DNA from: VRUE01 sp963837695
Lineage (GTDB): Bacteria > Actinomycetota > Thermoleophilia > Solirubrobacterales > 70-9
Direction: 5' to 3'
Assembly (NCBI GenBank): GCA_963837695.1
Contig: CAWINZ010000005.1
Location: 1,984,001-2,048,000, forward strand
DNA: 64,000 nt
Shown: positions 1 through 7,199 of the stretch, piece after piece
How the letters are laid out: each line of letters begins with the position of its first letter
Numbering within the stretch: position 1 is the stretch's first letter
Program-made: the position numbers and the translations under genes
The notes under the pieces: model-generated
What the model was told of the DNA's origin: nothing
Databases searched by the model: none
Seen by the model: only the letters and a program-made list of their open reading frames with translations

Positions 1-164
1 CCTGCGCCGGCGGGGTCTTTGAGTTCGCGATCGAGCCGGATGTGCAGCACCGCCTGTTGAACGGGCTCGACGACATCGGGATCACCCTGGGGAGCGCCGC
101 GGCGATTGAGGAGTTCGAGGCCGGCCAGGGTGCGGCGGCAGGCCCAGTGACGACCGCGCTCTGA
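1..164 (+). CDS. leuD: 3-isopropylmalate dehydratase small subunit, C-terminal fragment
   Basis: Only the last 53 codons are inside the window; the reading frame is open from the left edge and stops with TGA at 162-164. The peptide runs FAIEPDVQHRLLNGLDDIG and then ITL, which matches the conserved C-terminal end of LeuD (in E. coli the same place reads MMNGLDSIGLTL). LeuD is the small subunit of the LeuCD isomerase that converts 2- to 3-isopropylmalate in leucine synthesis. The downstream leuB, ilvE and cimA genes fit this call. The partner leuC would be expected just left of the window. Confidence 0.85.
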   Translation, partial: CAGGVFEFAIEPDVQHRLLNGLDDIGITLGSAAAIEEFEAGQGAAAGPVTTAL

Positions 165-175
165 ACGGGACGGAC

Positions 176-943
176 GTGGAGCGATCGATCAACACCGGTC
201 CGCGCGAGTGGGACGCCGACACCTACGACGAGGTCTCCGACCCGCAGTTCGAATGGGGGACGGAGGTGCTTGGGCGGCTTGAGTTGAACGGGAACGAGTC
301 GGCGATCGACGCCGGCTGCGGCTCGGGCAAAGTCACCGAAAAGCTCCTCGATCGGATCCCCACGGGCAAGCTGCTCGCCGTCGACGGCTCGGAGGCGATG
401 ATCGCCAAGGCAAAGGAGCGACTGGGGGAGAGGGCGACCTATCTCGTCGCGGATCTCGCGGAGCTTGAGATCGAGCAACCCGTCGACCTGATCTTCTCGA
501 CCGCGACCTTCCACTGGATCACCGACCACGATCGCCTTTTCAGGCGTCTGCACGGGGCGCTTCGCCCGGGAGGCAGGCTGGTCGCCCAATGCGGCGGGCA
601 GGGAAACGTCGCCGAGTACGCGGAGGCAATCGCTGCTGCCGCGTCGCGACCGGAGTTCGCCCGCCACTTCGAGGGGATGGCGGCGATGTGGAACTTCGCC
701 GCGCCCGACGTGACCGAGGAAAAGCTCCGCAATGCCGGCTTCTCGTCCGTGCGATGCTGGCTGCAACCAAAGCCGGTGACGCCCGTTCAGCCGTTTGAGT
801 TCACTTCGACGGTCACCCTGGGACCTCACCTGGCCCAGCTGCCAAAGGAGCTGCAGCGCCCCTTCGTCGAGGCAGTGCTCGCCGAGGCCGGCGAGCCATT
901 GACCCTCGACTACGTACGCCTCAACATCGAGGCCACGGCCTGA
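176..943 (+). CDS. class I SAM-dependent methyltransferase, trans-aconitate methyltransferase-like
   Basis: This 255-residue protein has a Rossmann methyltransferase fold: the SAM-binding loop DAGCGSGKVTEKLL at about residues 41-54, an acidic motif II (LLAVDGSEAMI), and FSTATFHWITDHDRLF followed by LRPGGRLVAQCGG. The FHWI signature and overall layout resemble trans-aconitate 2-methyltransferase (Tam) and related small-molecule methyltransferases. The substrate is not known from sequence. The GTG start lies 11 bases after the leuD stop, so it is probably cotranscribed with leuD. Its 3' end overlaps the convergent HNH gene by 23 bases. Confidence 0.75.
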   Translation: MERSINTGPREWDADTYDEVSDPQFEWGTEVLGRLELNGNESAIDAGCGSGKVTEKLLDRIPTGKLLAVDGSEAMIAKAKERLGERATYLVADLAELEIEQPVDLIFSTATFHWITDHDRLFRRLHGALRPGGRLVAQCGGQGNVAEYAEAIAAAASRPEFARHFEGMAAMWNFAAPDVTEEKLRNAGFSSVRCWLQPKPVTPVQPFEFTSTVTLGPHLAQLPKELQRPFVEAVLAEAGEPLTLDYVRLNIEATA

Positions 944-2285
944 CCCGAGGCCCAGCCCGCGCCAGCAACCCCGCCACGGCCAACTCCCGGTCATAGCGCT
1001 CGCCCCTTCCAAGCGAGCGCAGCGCCCTGGGCAGCACCTCGACACCGGCGGCACGGTTGCGGCCGCGAAGCTCCGCAGCGCTGCCGCGAGCGGGGGAGGG
1101 GACCGTCGGTATGACCCTGCCATCGGGGCGGCGGAAGACAATGTCGCCGCTGGCCTTGCGGGACACCCCGAAGCCGCCCTCATGCACGAGCCGGTGATGG
1201 CGCCCACAGAGCAGAACCAGGTTGTCGAGCTTCGTCTCCCCGCCGCGCGCCCAGTGGACGATGTGATGGGCATCGACCCAGCGCTTGTTTTCACAGCCCG
1301 GGAAGCAGCAGCGGCCTTCGTCGCGCTCCTGCAGCGCTCTTCGCATTGCCGCCGGGACGACCCTGCTCTTGCGCCCGACGTCGAGCTCTCCCTTCGCTCC
1401 ATGCAGGATCGGCAGAAGGGAGGAATCGCAAGCCAGGCGCCGGGCGGACTCCGCACAGATCGCCGGACCGTCCTCGAGGCGGCAGCCCGCCTCGGCGCCA
1501 TCGCCGGCCAGCGCATCCAACTCCGCATGCACGACCACCTGGTGGCGCTCTCCCGCGGGGCGCGTTGAGGAGCCGCCTGCGAGGGAGAGCTCGGCGACCT
1601 CCATCAGTGCATCGGCGCTGTTTACCCGGACCGGTTCCGGTTCCGCGGAACCGCCTTGCGCGCCCACCGCATCGGCGATTTCGCGCTCATAGATCGCCTC
1701 CTTGCCCGCCTCGACCGCCTTCAGGAACAGAGCCCCGTCCTCGGGCGAGAGCCTCCCGCGGATCATCAGGCTGCCGTCCTCGTCCCATTCGCAGGAGAGG
1801 AAGCGGTCCCGGTGGGCAGCCTCGGCGCTCTCAAGCGTCACCGACCTGCGGTAGCCGCGCACGAGCCGCTCAAGCTGCCCCGCGGTGGCAAAGCGTGCCA
1901 TCTCGACCAGCTCGTCCTCGATCTCCGGAGTGGCGATCCTGGTGATCGCCCGCACCTTGGAGTAGCTCAGCTCACCACGGCCGAAGCGCTCCCTGACCGC
2001 CTGTAAGTCCTCAAGGGCCCTGGCGACCCGCACGTGTTCTCTGGCAGAGCGCGGGTCGATCGCACAGCGCCAGGCGACCCAGGCCCCGCAGGAGTGAAAG
2101 CCCCAGGCCTCATGCGCTCTCCTGCGGTCGAACTCGGCCACCAGCTCAAGCCAGCGACAGGTGGCCGCTGCGATATGTGCCGCAAGCTCGCCGATCTCAC
2201 GCTCAAGCCAGTCGGTAGGGGCCTCGTCCAGGGCAGCCCCGGCGGACCCCACCCCCCTTGCTCTTGCTCCTCCCTCTACGAACAT
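921..2285 (-). CDS. DUF222 / HNH endonuclease (13E12 repeat family), LexA-type control
   Basis: The 454-residue protein has the N-terminal DUF222 region (WVAWRCAIDPRSAREHVRVA, then LSYSKVRAITR) and a C-terminal HNH nuclease domain: CFPGCENKRWVDAHHIVHW followed by LDNLVLLCGRHHRLVHEGG, with the two Cys pairs and the His-His/Asn catalytic residues intact. In mycobacteria several 13E12 proteins belong to the LexA regulon; their cellular role is unclear. I chose ATG at 2285 because TACTAT lies 7 bases upstream and a perfect SOS box covers the ATG; a GTG at 2252 with a GGAGGAG upstream is an alternative. The gene sits opposite to and between leuD and leuB. A palindromic repeat is read in frame as AQGGSAEPEP. 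Confidence 0.85.
   Translation of the reverse strand: MFVEGGARARGVGSAGAALDEAPTDWLEREIGELAAHIAAATCRWLELVAEFDRRRAHEAWGFHSCGAWVAWRCAIDPRSAREHVRVARALEDLQAVRERFGRGELSYSKVRAITRIATPEIEDELVEMARFATAGQLERLVRGYRRSVTLESAEAAHRDRFLSCEWDEDGSLMIRGRLSPEDGALFLKAVEAGKEAIYEREIADAVGAQGGSAEPEPVRVNSADALMEVAELSLAGGSSTRPAGERHQVVVHAELDALAGDGAEAGCRLEDGPAICAESARRLACDSSLLPILHGAKGELDVGRKSRVVPAAMRRALQERDEGRCCFPGCENKRWVDAHHIVHWARGGETKLDNLVLLCGRHHRLVHEGGFGVSRKASGDIVFRRPDGRVIPTVPSPARGSAAELRGRNRAAGVEVLPRALRSLGRGERYDRELAVAGLLARAGPRVRPWPRC
1638..1658 (-). repeat. dispersed palindromic repeat, copy a (inside the HNH gene)
   Basis: A 16-base palindrome, CGGTTCCGCGGAACCG, followed on the plus strand by CCTTG. It matches three other sites in the window (2353, 40809, 55927). 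It lies in frame in the HNH gene and encodes QGGSAEP in the linker before the nuclease domain. Confidence 0.6.
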
Positions 2286-2292
2286 ATGTTCG
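2279..2292. promoter_or_regulatory. LexA/SOS box overlapping the HNH gene start codon
   Basis: CGAACATATGTTCG is a perfect 14-base palindrome and fits the Gram-positive/actinobacterial SOS consensus CGAACRNRYGTTYG at every position. On the minus strand the ATG of the HNH gene (2285-2283) is the ATG inside the box. The site directly abuts the -10 hexamer at 2293-2298, so LexA binding would cover the transcription start. Confidence 0.8.
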
Positions 2293-2298
2293 ATAGTA
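2293..2298 (-). promoter_or_regulatory. -10 hexamer TACTAT for the HNH gene
   Basis: TACTAT on the minus strand ends 7 bases before ATG 2285, so transcription would begin at or next to the start codon (leaderless). No clear -35 is seen. Confidence 0.5.
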
Positions 2299-2352
2299 CG
2301 CCTGTCGTCGGACAGACGAGAGAACCCCGAAAGCCGCAAATTGCGGGCGGCT

Positions 2353-2372
2353 CAAGGCGGTTCCGCGGGGCC
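2353..2372 (+). repeat. dispersed palindromic repeat, copy b (degenerate right arm)
   Basis: CAAGGCGGTTCCGCGGGGCC: the left arm matches copies a, c and d, including the asymmetric CAA flank, while the right arm is degenerate. It lies between the divergent HNH and leuB starts. Confidence 0.5.
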
Positions 2373-2406
2373 GGGGACCTTGGGGCAAAAAGTGGGGGGG
2401 AACGAA

Positions 2407-2412
2407 TAGAGT
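2407..2412 (+). promoter_or_regulatory. candidate -10 TAGAGT for leuB
   Basis: TAGAGT ends 9 bases before the leuB GTG, which has no Shine-Dalgarno sequence; it fits the leaderless pattern seen at many starts in this window. Confidence 0.4.
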
Positions 2413-2421
2413 GCCCTCCTC

Positions 2422-3510
2422 GTGAGCGACGCACCGCGAATAGTCCTGCTGCCCGGCGACGGGATCGGGCCCGAAATCGTCGCTGCGGCGACGCAGCTGC
2501 TCGAGGCGCTCGGTGAGTTCGACTTTGACGAGCGCCTGATGGGCGGCTGCTCGATCGACGCCCACGGCGTCGCGCTCACCGACGAGGTGCTCGACCTCTG
2601 CCGCGCCTCGGACGCCGTGCTGCTGGGAGCCGTCGGCGGCCCGAAATGGGACACCACCGACCCGGACGCGCCGCGCCCCGAGCAGGGGCTGCTCGGCCTG
2701 CGCAAGGGAATGGGGCTCTACGCCAACCTGCGCCCGGTGCGTCCCAGCCCCGCGCTGGTCGGTGCCAGCCCACTGCGCGAGGAGCGGATCGCGGGCACCG
2801 ACCTGCTGGTCGTGCGCGAGCTTACCGGCGGGATCTACTTCGGCGACAGCGGTCGCGACGGCGACTCTGCCCACGACACCTGCGAGTACTCGCGCGCCGA
2901 GATCGAGCGGATCGCGCGTACGGGCTTTGAGGCGGCGCAGCGCCGCGCCGAGGGCGGCAGCCGCGGCCCCCGGGTCACCTCGGTCGACAAGGCCAACGTG
3001 CTCGAGACCTCGCGGCTGTGGCGCGAGGTGGTCAGCGGCATCGCCGCCGACTATCCCGGCGTCGAGCTCGACCACCTGCTGGTTGACAACGCCGCGATGC
3101 AGCTCGTCTCGCGCCCCGCGGAGTTTGATGTCATCGTCACCGAGAACCTCTTCGGCGACATTCTCAGCGACGAGTCGGCGATGCTGACCGGCTCGCTGGG
3201 AATGCTGCCCTCAGCCAGCCTCGGCGAGGCGGGTGCCCCGGGCCTTTTCGAGCCGGTCCACGGCTCCGCCCCCGATATCGCCGGCCAGGGAATCGCCAAC
3301 CCGCTGGCCACCTTCCTCAGCGCCGCGATGATGCTGCGCCACGGGCTCGATCGGCCCGCGGACGCCGAGCGGATCGAGGCTGCCGTCGACGCGGTCCTGG
3401 AGCGCGGCCTGCGCACGCCCGACCTGGCGGCAGGCGGAGATGCAACGGTCGGCACGGATGAAATGACCGCCGCTGTGCTGGCATACTTCTCAGACGATGG
3501 AGACGGCTGA
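2422..3510 (+). CDS. leuB: 3-isopropylmalate dehydrogenase
   Basis: The 362-residue protein is a standard LeuB: LLPGDGIGPEIV at the N-terminus, LLGAVGGPKWD, RKGMGLYANLRPVRP, the substrate loop RELTGGIYFG, and the metal/substrate motif VTENLFGDILSDE followed by LFEPVHGSAPDIAGQG for NAD binding. It oxidatively decarboxylates 3-isopropylmalate to the leucine keto acid in the cytoplasm. Length and motifs are normal. The GTG start is preceded by a TANNNT hexamer rather than a ribosome site. The 3' end overlaps ilvE by 14 bases, so the two are one operon. Confidence 0.95.
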   Translation: MSDAPRIVLLPGDGIGPEIVAAATQLLEALGEFDFDERLMGGCSIDAHGVALTDEVLDLCRASDAVLLGAVGGPKWDTTDPDAPRPEQGLLGLRKGMGLYANLRPVRPSPALVGASPLREERIAGTDLLVVRELTGGIYFGDSGRDGDSAHDTCEYSRAEIERIARTGFEAAQRRAEGGSRGPRVTSVDKANVLETSRLWREVVSGIAADYPGVELDHLLVDNAAMQLVSRPAEFDVIVTENLFGDILSDESAMLTGSLGMLPSASLGEAGAPGLFEPVHGSAPDIAGQGIANPLATFLSAAMMLRHGLDRPADAERIEAAVDAVLERGLRTPDLAAGGDATVGTDEMTAAVLAYFSDDGDG

Positions 3511-4438
3511 GCTGATCTGGCAGAACGGCGAGTTCGTGCCTTGGGAGGACGCCAAGACGCACGTGCTCAGCCACGGGCTGCACTATGGCACCGGCGTCTT
3601 TGAGGGGATTCGCTGCTATGAGACCGAGCGCGGCCCCGCCGTCTTCCGCCACCGCGAGCATCTCGCCCGGCTGGAGAAGTCGGCCGAGCTCTACTACTTC
3701 CAGCTCCCCTACACGGCGGAGGAGATCCGCGAGGCGACCAACGAGCTGGTGCGGCGCTGCGGCCTCGGCTCCTGCTACATCCGGCCGCTGGCCTACCGCG
3801 GCTACGGCAACCTCGGCCTCTACGCCACCGACGCGCCGATCGACGTGATCGTCGCCGCCTTCCCCTGGGGCGTCTACCTGGGCGAGGAGGGCTCGCGCCA
3901 CGGCATCCGCACCAAGGTCTCCTCCTGGCGGACGATCTCCGGCGACAGCTTGATCCCACACGCCAAGGCCTCGGGCCAGTACCTCAACTCGGTCCTGGCC
4001 AAGACCGAGGCGACCAACGCCGGCTACGACGAGGCGATCCTGCTCGACCAGCACGGCTTCGTCTCCGAGGGGTCCGGCGAGAACGTCTTCGTCGTCCGCG
4101 ACGGCGTCATCTGCACGCCGCCGCACACCGCGGCGATCCTCGACGGGATCACGCGCAACTCGGTGGTGCAGATCGCCAAAGACCTTGGCTACGCGGTCGA
4201 GGAGCGCGACATCGCCCGCGCCGAGCTCTACCTTGCCGACGAGGTCTTCCTCACCGGCACCGCGGCCGAGCTGGTCCCGGTGCGCGAGGTCGACGACCAC
4301 CCGCTCGGCGAGCCGGGCGAGATCACCCGTGTGATCCAGGCCAAGTTCCAGGACGCCCTGCACGGCCGTGCCGAGGAGTACCTGGAGTGGCTCGACTTCG
4401 TCGAGGTGTCGACCGGGCGAATTACGCCTGCCGCCTAG
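3497..4438 (+). CDS. ilvE: branched-chain amino acid aminotransferase
   Basis: This is a 313-residue class IV PLP aminotransferase. HGLHYGTGVFEGIRCYE near residues 29-45 and the PLP lysine in PHAKASGQYLNS (Lys157) are typical of IlvE, as are GSGENVFVV and FLTGTAAELVPV. It transaminates the keto acids of Leu, Ile and Val, which fits its place between leuB and the citramalate synthase gene. The ATG lies inside the leuB 3' end, suggesting translational coupling. A related D-amino acid or aminodeoxychorismate enzyme is unlikely given the GVFEGIRCY motif. Confidence 0.93.
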   Translation: METAELIWQNGEFVPWEDAKTHVLSHGLHYGTGVFEGIRCYETERGPAVFRHREHLARLEKSAELYYFQLPYTAEEIREATNELVRRCGLGSCYIRPLAYRGYGNLGLYATDAPIDVIVAAFPWGVYLGEEGSRHGIRTKVSSWRTISGDSLIPHAKASGQYLNSVLAKTEATNAGYDEAILLDQHGFVSEGSGENVFVVRDGVICTPPHTAAILDGITRNSVVQIAKDLGYAVEERDIARAELYLADEVFLTGTAAELVPVREVDDHPLGEPGEITRVIQAKFQDALHGRAEEYLEWLDFVEVSTGRITPAA

Positions 4439-4495
4439 CGGCTGGCGCTGCGCTGCGCGCACTCCCGGTTAGACCCTCGTATCGAAAGGCATCAG

Positions 4496-6058
4496 ATGGA
4501 ACAGGTGAAGATCTACGACACCACCTTGCGCGACGGCATGGGGGGTCCCGGCATGTCGCTCTCGGTGGGCGAGAAGCTGAAGGTGGTGCACGTACTCGAC
4601 GCCCTCGGGATCCAGTTCATCGAGGCCGGCTTCCCGAGCTCGAACCCGAAGGAAGCGGAGTTCTTCGAGCGCCTCGCCACTTTGAAGCTGGAGAACGCGA
4701 CGATCGGCGCCTTCGGGATGACCAGGCGCGGGGGGGTGGCAGCAGCCGAAGACCCGGCCCTCGCCACCCTGGCCGACTCCTTCGCGCCCGTGGTCTGCTT
4801 GGTCGGCAAGAGTTGGAAGCTGCATGTCGAGAAGGTGATCCGGGTTCCCGAGGAGGAGAACCTGGCGATGATCCGGGACTCGATCGCCTTCTGCCGCGGG
4901 CGCGGCAAGCGCCCGGTCTTCGATGCGGAGCACTTCTTCGACGGCTACCGCGACGACCCCGCCTACGCGCTCGAATGCGTCCGCGCCGCGGTCGAGGGTG
5001 GCGCTGAGAACGTCACCCTCTGCGACACCAACGGCGGCAGCCTGCCCGCCTTTGTCGCCGCGGCAACCGCCGCCGCGGTCGAGGCGCTCGGCGAGGGGGT
5101 GGAGATCGGCATCCACACCCACGACGACGCCGGCTGCGCCGTCGCCAACTCGCTGGCCGCCGTCGAAGCCGGGGCGCGGCTGGTGCAGGGTTGCATCAAC
5201 GGCTACGGCGAGCGCTGCGGAAACGCCAACCTGGCGACGATCCTGCCGGCGCTGCAGCTGAAGATGGGCTTCGAGGTCGTCGCGCCGGAGAAGCTCGCCG
5301 GCCTGACCCGGGCAAGCCACTACCTCGACGAGCTCTGCAACATGACGCCGAACCCCGACCAGCCCTATGTCGGCCGCAACGCCTTCGCCCACAAGGCCGG
5401 CATGCACGCCGCCGGTATCGAGGCCGACGCCAGCACCTTCGAGCACCTCGACCCGGCCCTGCTCGGCAACCAGCGCGAGATCCTCGCCTCCGAGCTGTCG
5501 GGCAAGGCGACGATCCGCAGCCAGGCCACCCGGGCCGGCCTCGAGCTTGGTGATGAGGAGGCGGCGCGCGCGGTCGAACGACTCAAGGAACGCGAGCATC
5601 GCGGTTACCACTACGAGGCGGCGCCGGCTTCGTTCGAGCTGCTGCTGCGCCGTGAGGCGGGCAGCTACGAGTCGCTGTTCGAGCTGGAGAGCTTCAAGGT
5701 GCTGGTCGAGAAGCGCGCCGATGGAAGGGTCGAAACCGAGGCGACGATCAAGGTCAAGGTCGACGGCGAACGCTACGTGCGCGTCGCCGAGGGCAACGGC
5801 CCGGTCAATGCCCTCGACAGCGCCCTGCGTGGCGCGATCGCCGACCGCTACCCGCACCTCGCCGACGTCGAGCTGACCAACTACAAGGTGCGCATCCTCG
5901 ACGAGAGCCACGGAACCGGCGCCGTCACCCGCGTCCTGCTCGACTCCTCCGACGCCGAGCGGGAGTGGGGGACGATCGGCGTCTCGGAGAACATCATCGA
6001 GGCCTCCTGGGAGGCGTTGGTCGATTCACTCGAGTACGCCTTCCAGCCCCGCAAATAG
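4496..6058 (+). CDS. cimA: (R)-citramalate synthase (LeuA/CimA family)
   Basis: The 520-residue protein has the DRE-TIM metallolyase start IYDTTLRDG, the metal-binding HTHDDAGCAVANS and a C-terminal LeuA-type regulatory domain (from about residue 385). VGKSWKLHVEKV and DAEHFFDGYRDDP are typical of citramalate synthase rather than 2-isopropylmalate synthase. CimA condenses acetyl-CoA and pyruvate for isoleucine synthesis by the threonine-independent route; LeuB and LeuCD process the product, so the neighbours fit. The loop after DTTLRDG reads MGGPGMS where the usual form is (A/T)QGEG. The start has a weak GAAAGG site six bases upstream. Confidence 0.88.
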   Translation: MEQVKIYDTTLRDGMGGPGMSLSVGEKLKVVHVLDALGIQFIEAGFPSSNPKEAEFFERLATLKLENATIGAFGMTRRGGVAAAEDPALATLADSFAPVVCLVGKSWKLHVEKVIRVPEEENLAMIRDSIAFCRGRGKRPVFDAEHFFDGYRDDPAYALECVRAAVEGGAENVTLCDTNGGSLPAFVAAATAAAVEALGEGVEIGIHTHDDAGCAVANSLAAVEAGARLVQGCINGYGERCGNANLATILPALQLKMGFEVVAPEKLAGLTRASHYLDELCNMTPNPDQPYVGRNAFAHKAGMHAAGIEADASTFEHLDPALLGNQREILASELSGKATIRSQATRAGLELGDEEAARAVERLKEREHRGYHYEAAPASFELLLRREAGSYESLFELESFKVLVEKRADGRVETEATIKVKVDGERYVRVAEGNGPVNALDSALRGAIADRYPHLADVELTNYKVRILDESHGTGAVTRVLLDSSDAEREWGTIGVSENIIEASWEALVDSLEYAFQPRK

Positions 6059-6061
6059 TGT
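6056..6061 (+). promoter_or_regulatory. -10 hexamer TAGTGT before the DegT-type gene
   Basis: TAGTGT begins with the TAG stop codon of cimA and ends 7 bases before ATG 6069. No Shine-Dalgarno sequence follows, so a leaderless internal promoter is likely. Confidence 0.45.
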
Positions 6062-6068
6062 TGCGTTG

Positions 6069-7199
6069 ATGACCGGTGCTTCGGCAGACATGGACCCCAT
6101 CCCACTGGCGCGGCCTGAGATCGGTGACCGGGAGGAGGAGCTCGTCCTCGAGGTGCTGCGCTCCGGGCGCCTCTCGCTGGGGCCGGTCGGCGAGCGTTTC
6201 GAGCGTGAGTTCGCCGCCTGGCTCGGCGTCGAAGACGCGGTCACCGCATCGAGCGGCACGACCGCGCTGCACCTCGGCGTGCGGGCACTCGGCTGGGGGC
6301 CGGGGGACGAGATCCTGACCAGCCCGTTCAGCTTCGTCGCCTCGGCCAACTGCCTGCTCTACGAGGGCGCCCGGCCGGTCTTCTGCGACGTCGACCCGGA
6401 GACCCTCAACCTCGATCCGGCAGCGGTCGGGGCGGCAACCGGCGAGCGTAGCGCCGGCATCCTGCCGGTCCACATCTTCGGCTTCCCGGCGGCGATGCCG
6501 GAGCTCGAGGCGATCGCCTCCAGCCACGGCCTCGGCATCCTCGAGGACGCCTGCGAGGCGCTCGGCGCGGTCGACTCCGATGGCTGCCGGGTCGGTACCC
6601 GGGGCAACCTTGCCACCTTTGCCTTCTATGCAAACAAGCAGATGACCACCGGCGAGGGAGGGGTGATCGTGCCGTCTGGCCCGGCGGTCGCGGCGCGGTT
6701 GCGCTCGGAGCGCAATCAGGGTCGCGCCTTGGACATGGGTTGGCTAGACCACAGCGGGCTCGGCTTCAACTACCGCCTCTCCGACCTCGCCGCGGCGCTC
6801 GGCGTCGCCCAGCTCGAGCGGCTCGAGGAGATGCTCGCGCGGCGCTCCGCGGTGGCCTCGCTGTATGAGCAGGGCCTGGCCGAGGTGGAGGGCGTCTCCA
6901 CCCCGATCGCCACCCGCGGCACGGAGCGGCGCAGCTGGTTCATCTACCCGGTGCGCCTGGCCGAGGAGATCGACCGCGACGCGGTCCTCGCCCGCCTCGG
7001 CGATCGCGGTGTCGCCTCCAAGGCCTACCTCCCCTGCATCCACCTGTTCCCGCACCTGCGCGAGCTCGGCTACCGCGAAGGGCAGTTCCCGGTCGCCGAA
7101 GCCGCCTCGGCCCGCTCGCTGGCGCTGCCGTTCTTCCCGGCGATGACGGAGTCGCAGGTCACGCGGGTGTGCGAGGCTCTCGCCGAATCCCTCCGCTGA
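6069..7199 (+). CDS. DegT/DnrJ/EryC1/StrS family PLP aminotransferase
   Basis: The 376-residue protein matches the sugar aminotransferase family: SSGTTALHLGVRALGWGPGD, SPFSFVASANCLLYEGARPV, EDACEALGA and the PLP lysine in FYANKQMTTGEGG (about Lys190). Such enzymes transaminate nucleotide-linked keto-sugars in cell-surface or antibiotic sugar synthesis, but no sugar genes are nearby. It lies between cimA and argH, and its TGA overlaps the argH ATG. ATG 6069 was chosen over TTG 6066 and ATG 6090 because of the -10 hexamer 7 bases upstream. The actual substrate is unknown. Confidence 0.85.
   Translation: MTGASADMDPIPLARPEIGDREEELVLEVLRSGRLSLGPVGERFEREFAAWLGVEDAVTASSGTTALHLGVRALGWGPGDEILTSPFSFVASANCLLYEGARPVFCDVDPETLNLDPAAVGAATGERSAGILPVHIFGFPAAMPELEAIASSHGLGILEDACEALGAVDSDGCRVGTRGNLATFAFYANKQMTTGEGGVIVPSGPAVAARLRSERNQGRALDMGWLDHSGLGFNYRLSDLAAALGVAQLERLEEMLARRSAVASLYEQGLAEVEGVSTPIATRGTERRSWFIYPVRLAEEIDRDAVLARLGDRGVASKAYLPCIHLFPHLRELGYREGQFPVAEAASARSLALPFFPAMTESQVTRVCEALAESLR

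Noticed and set aside
4469..5911. Long antisense open frame (480 codons) across cimA
   Set aside because: It has no family motif, is Val/Asp/Leu/Gly-rich as expected for the antisense of GC3-rich genes, and lies wholly over a well-supported cimA.
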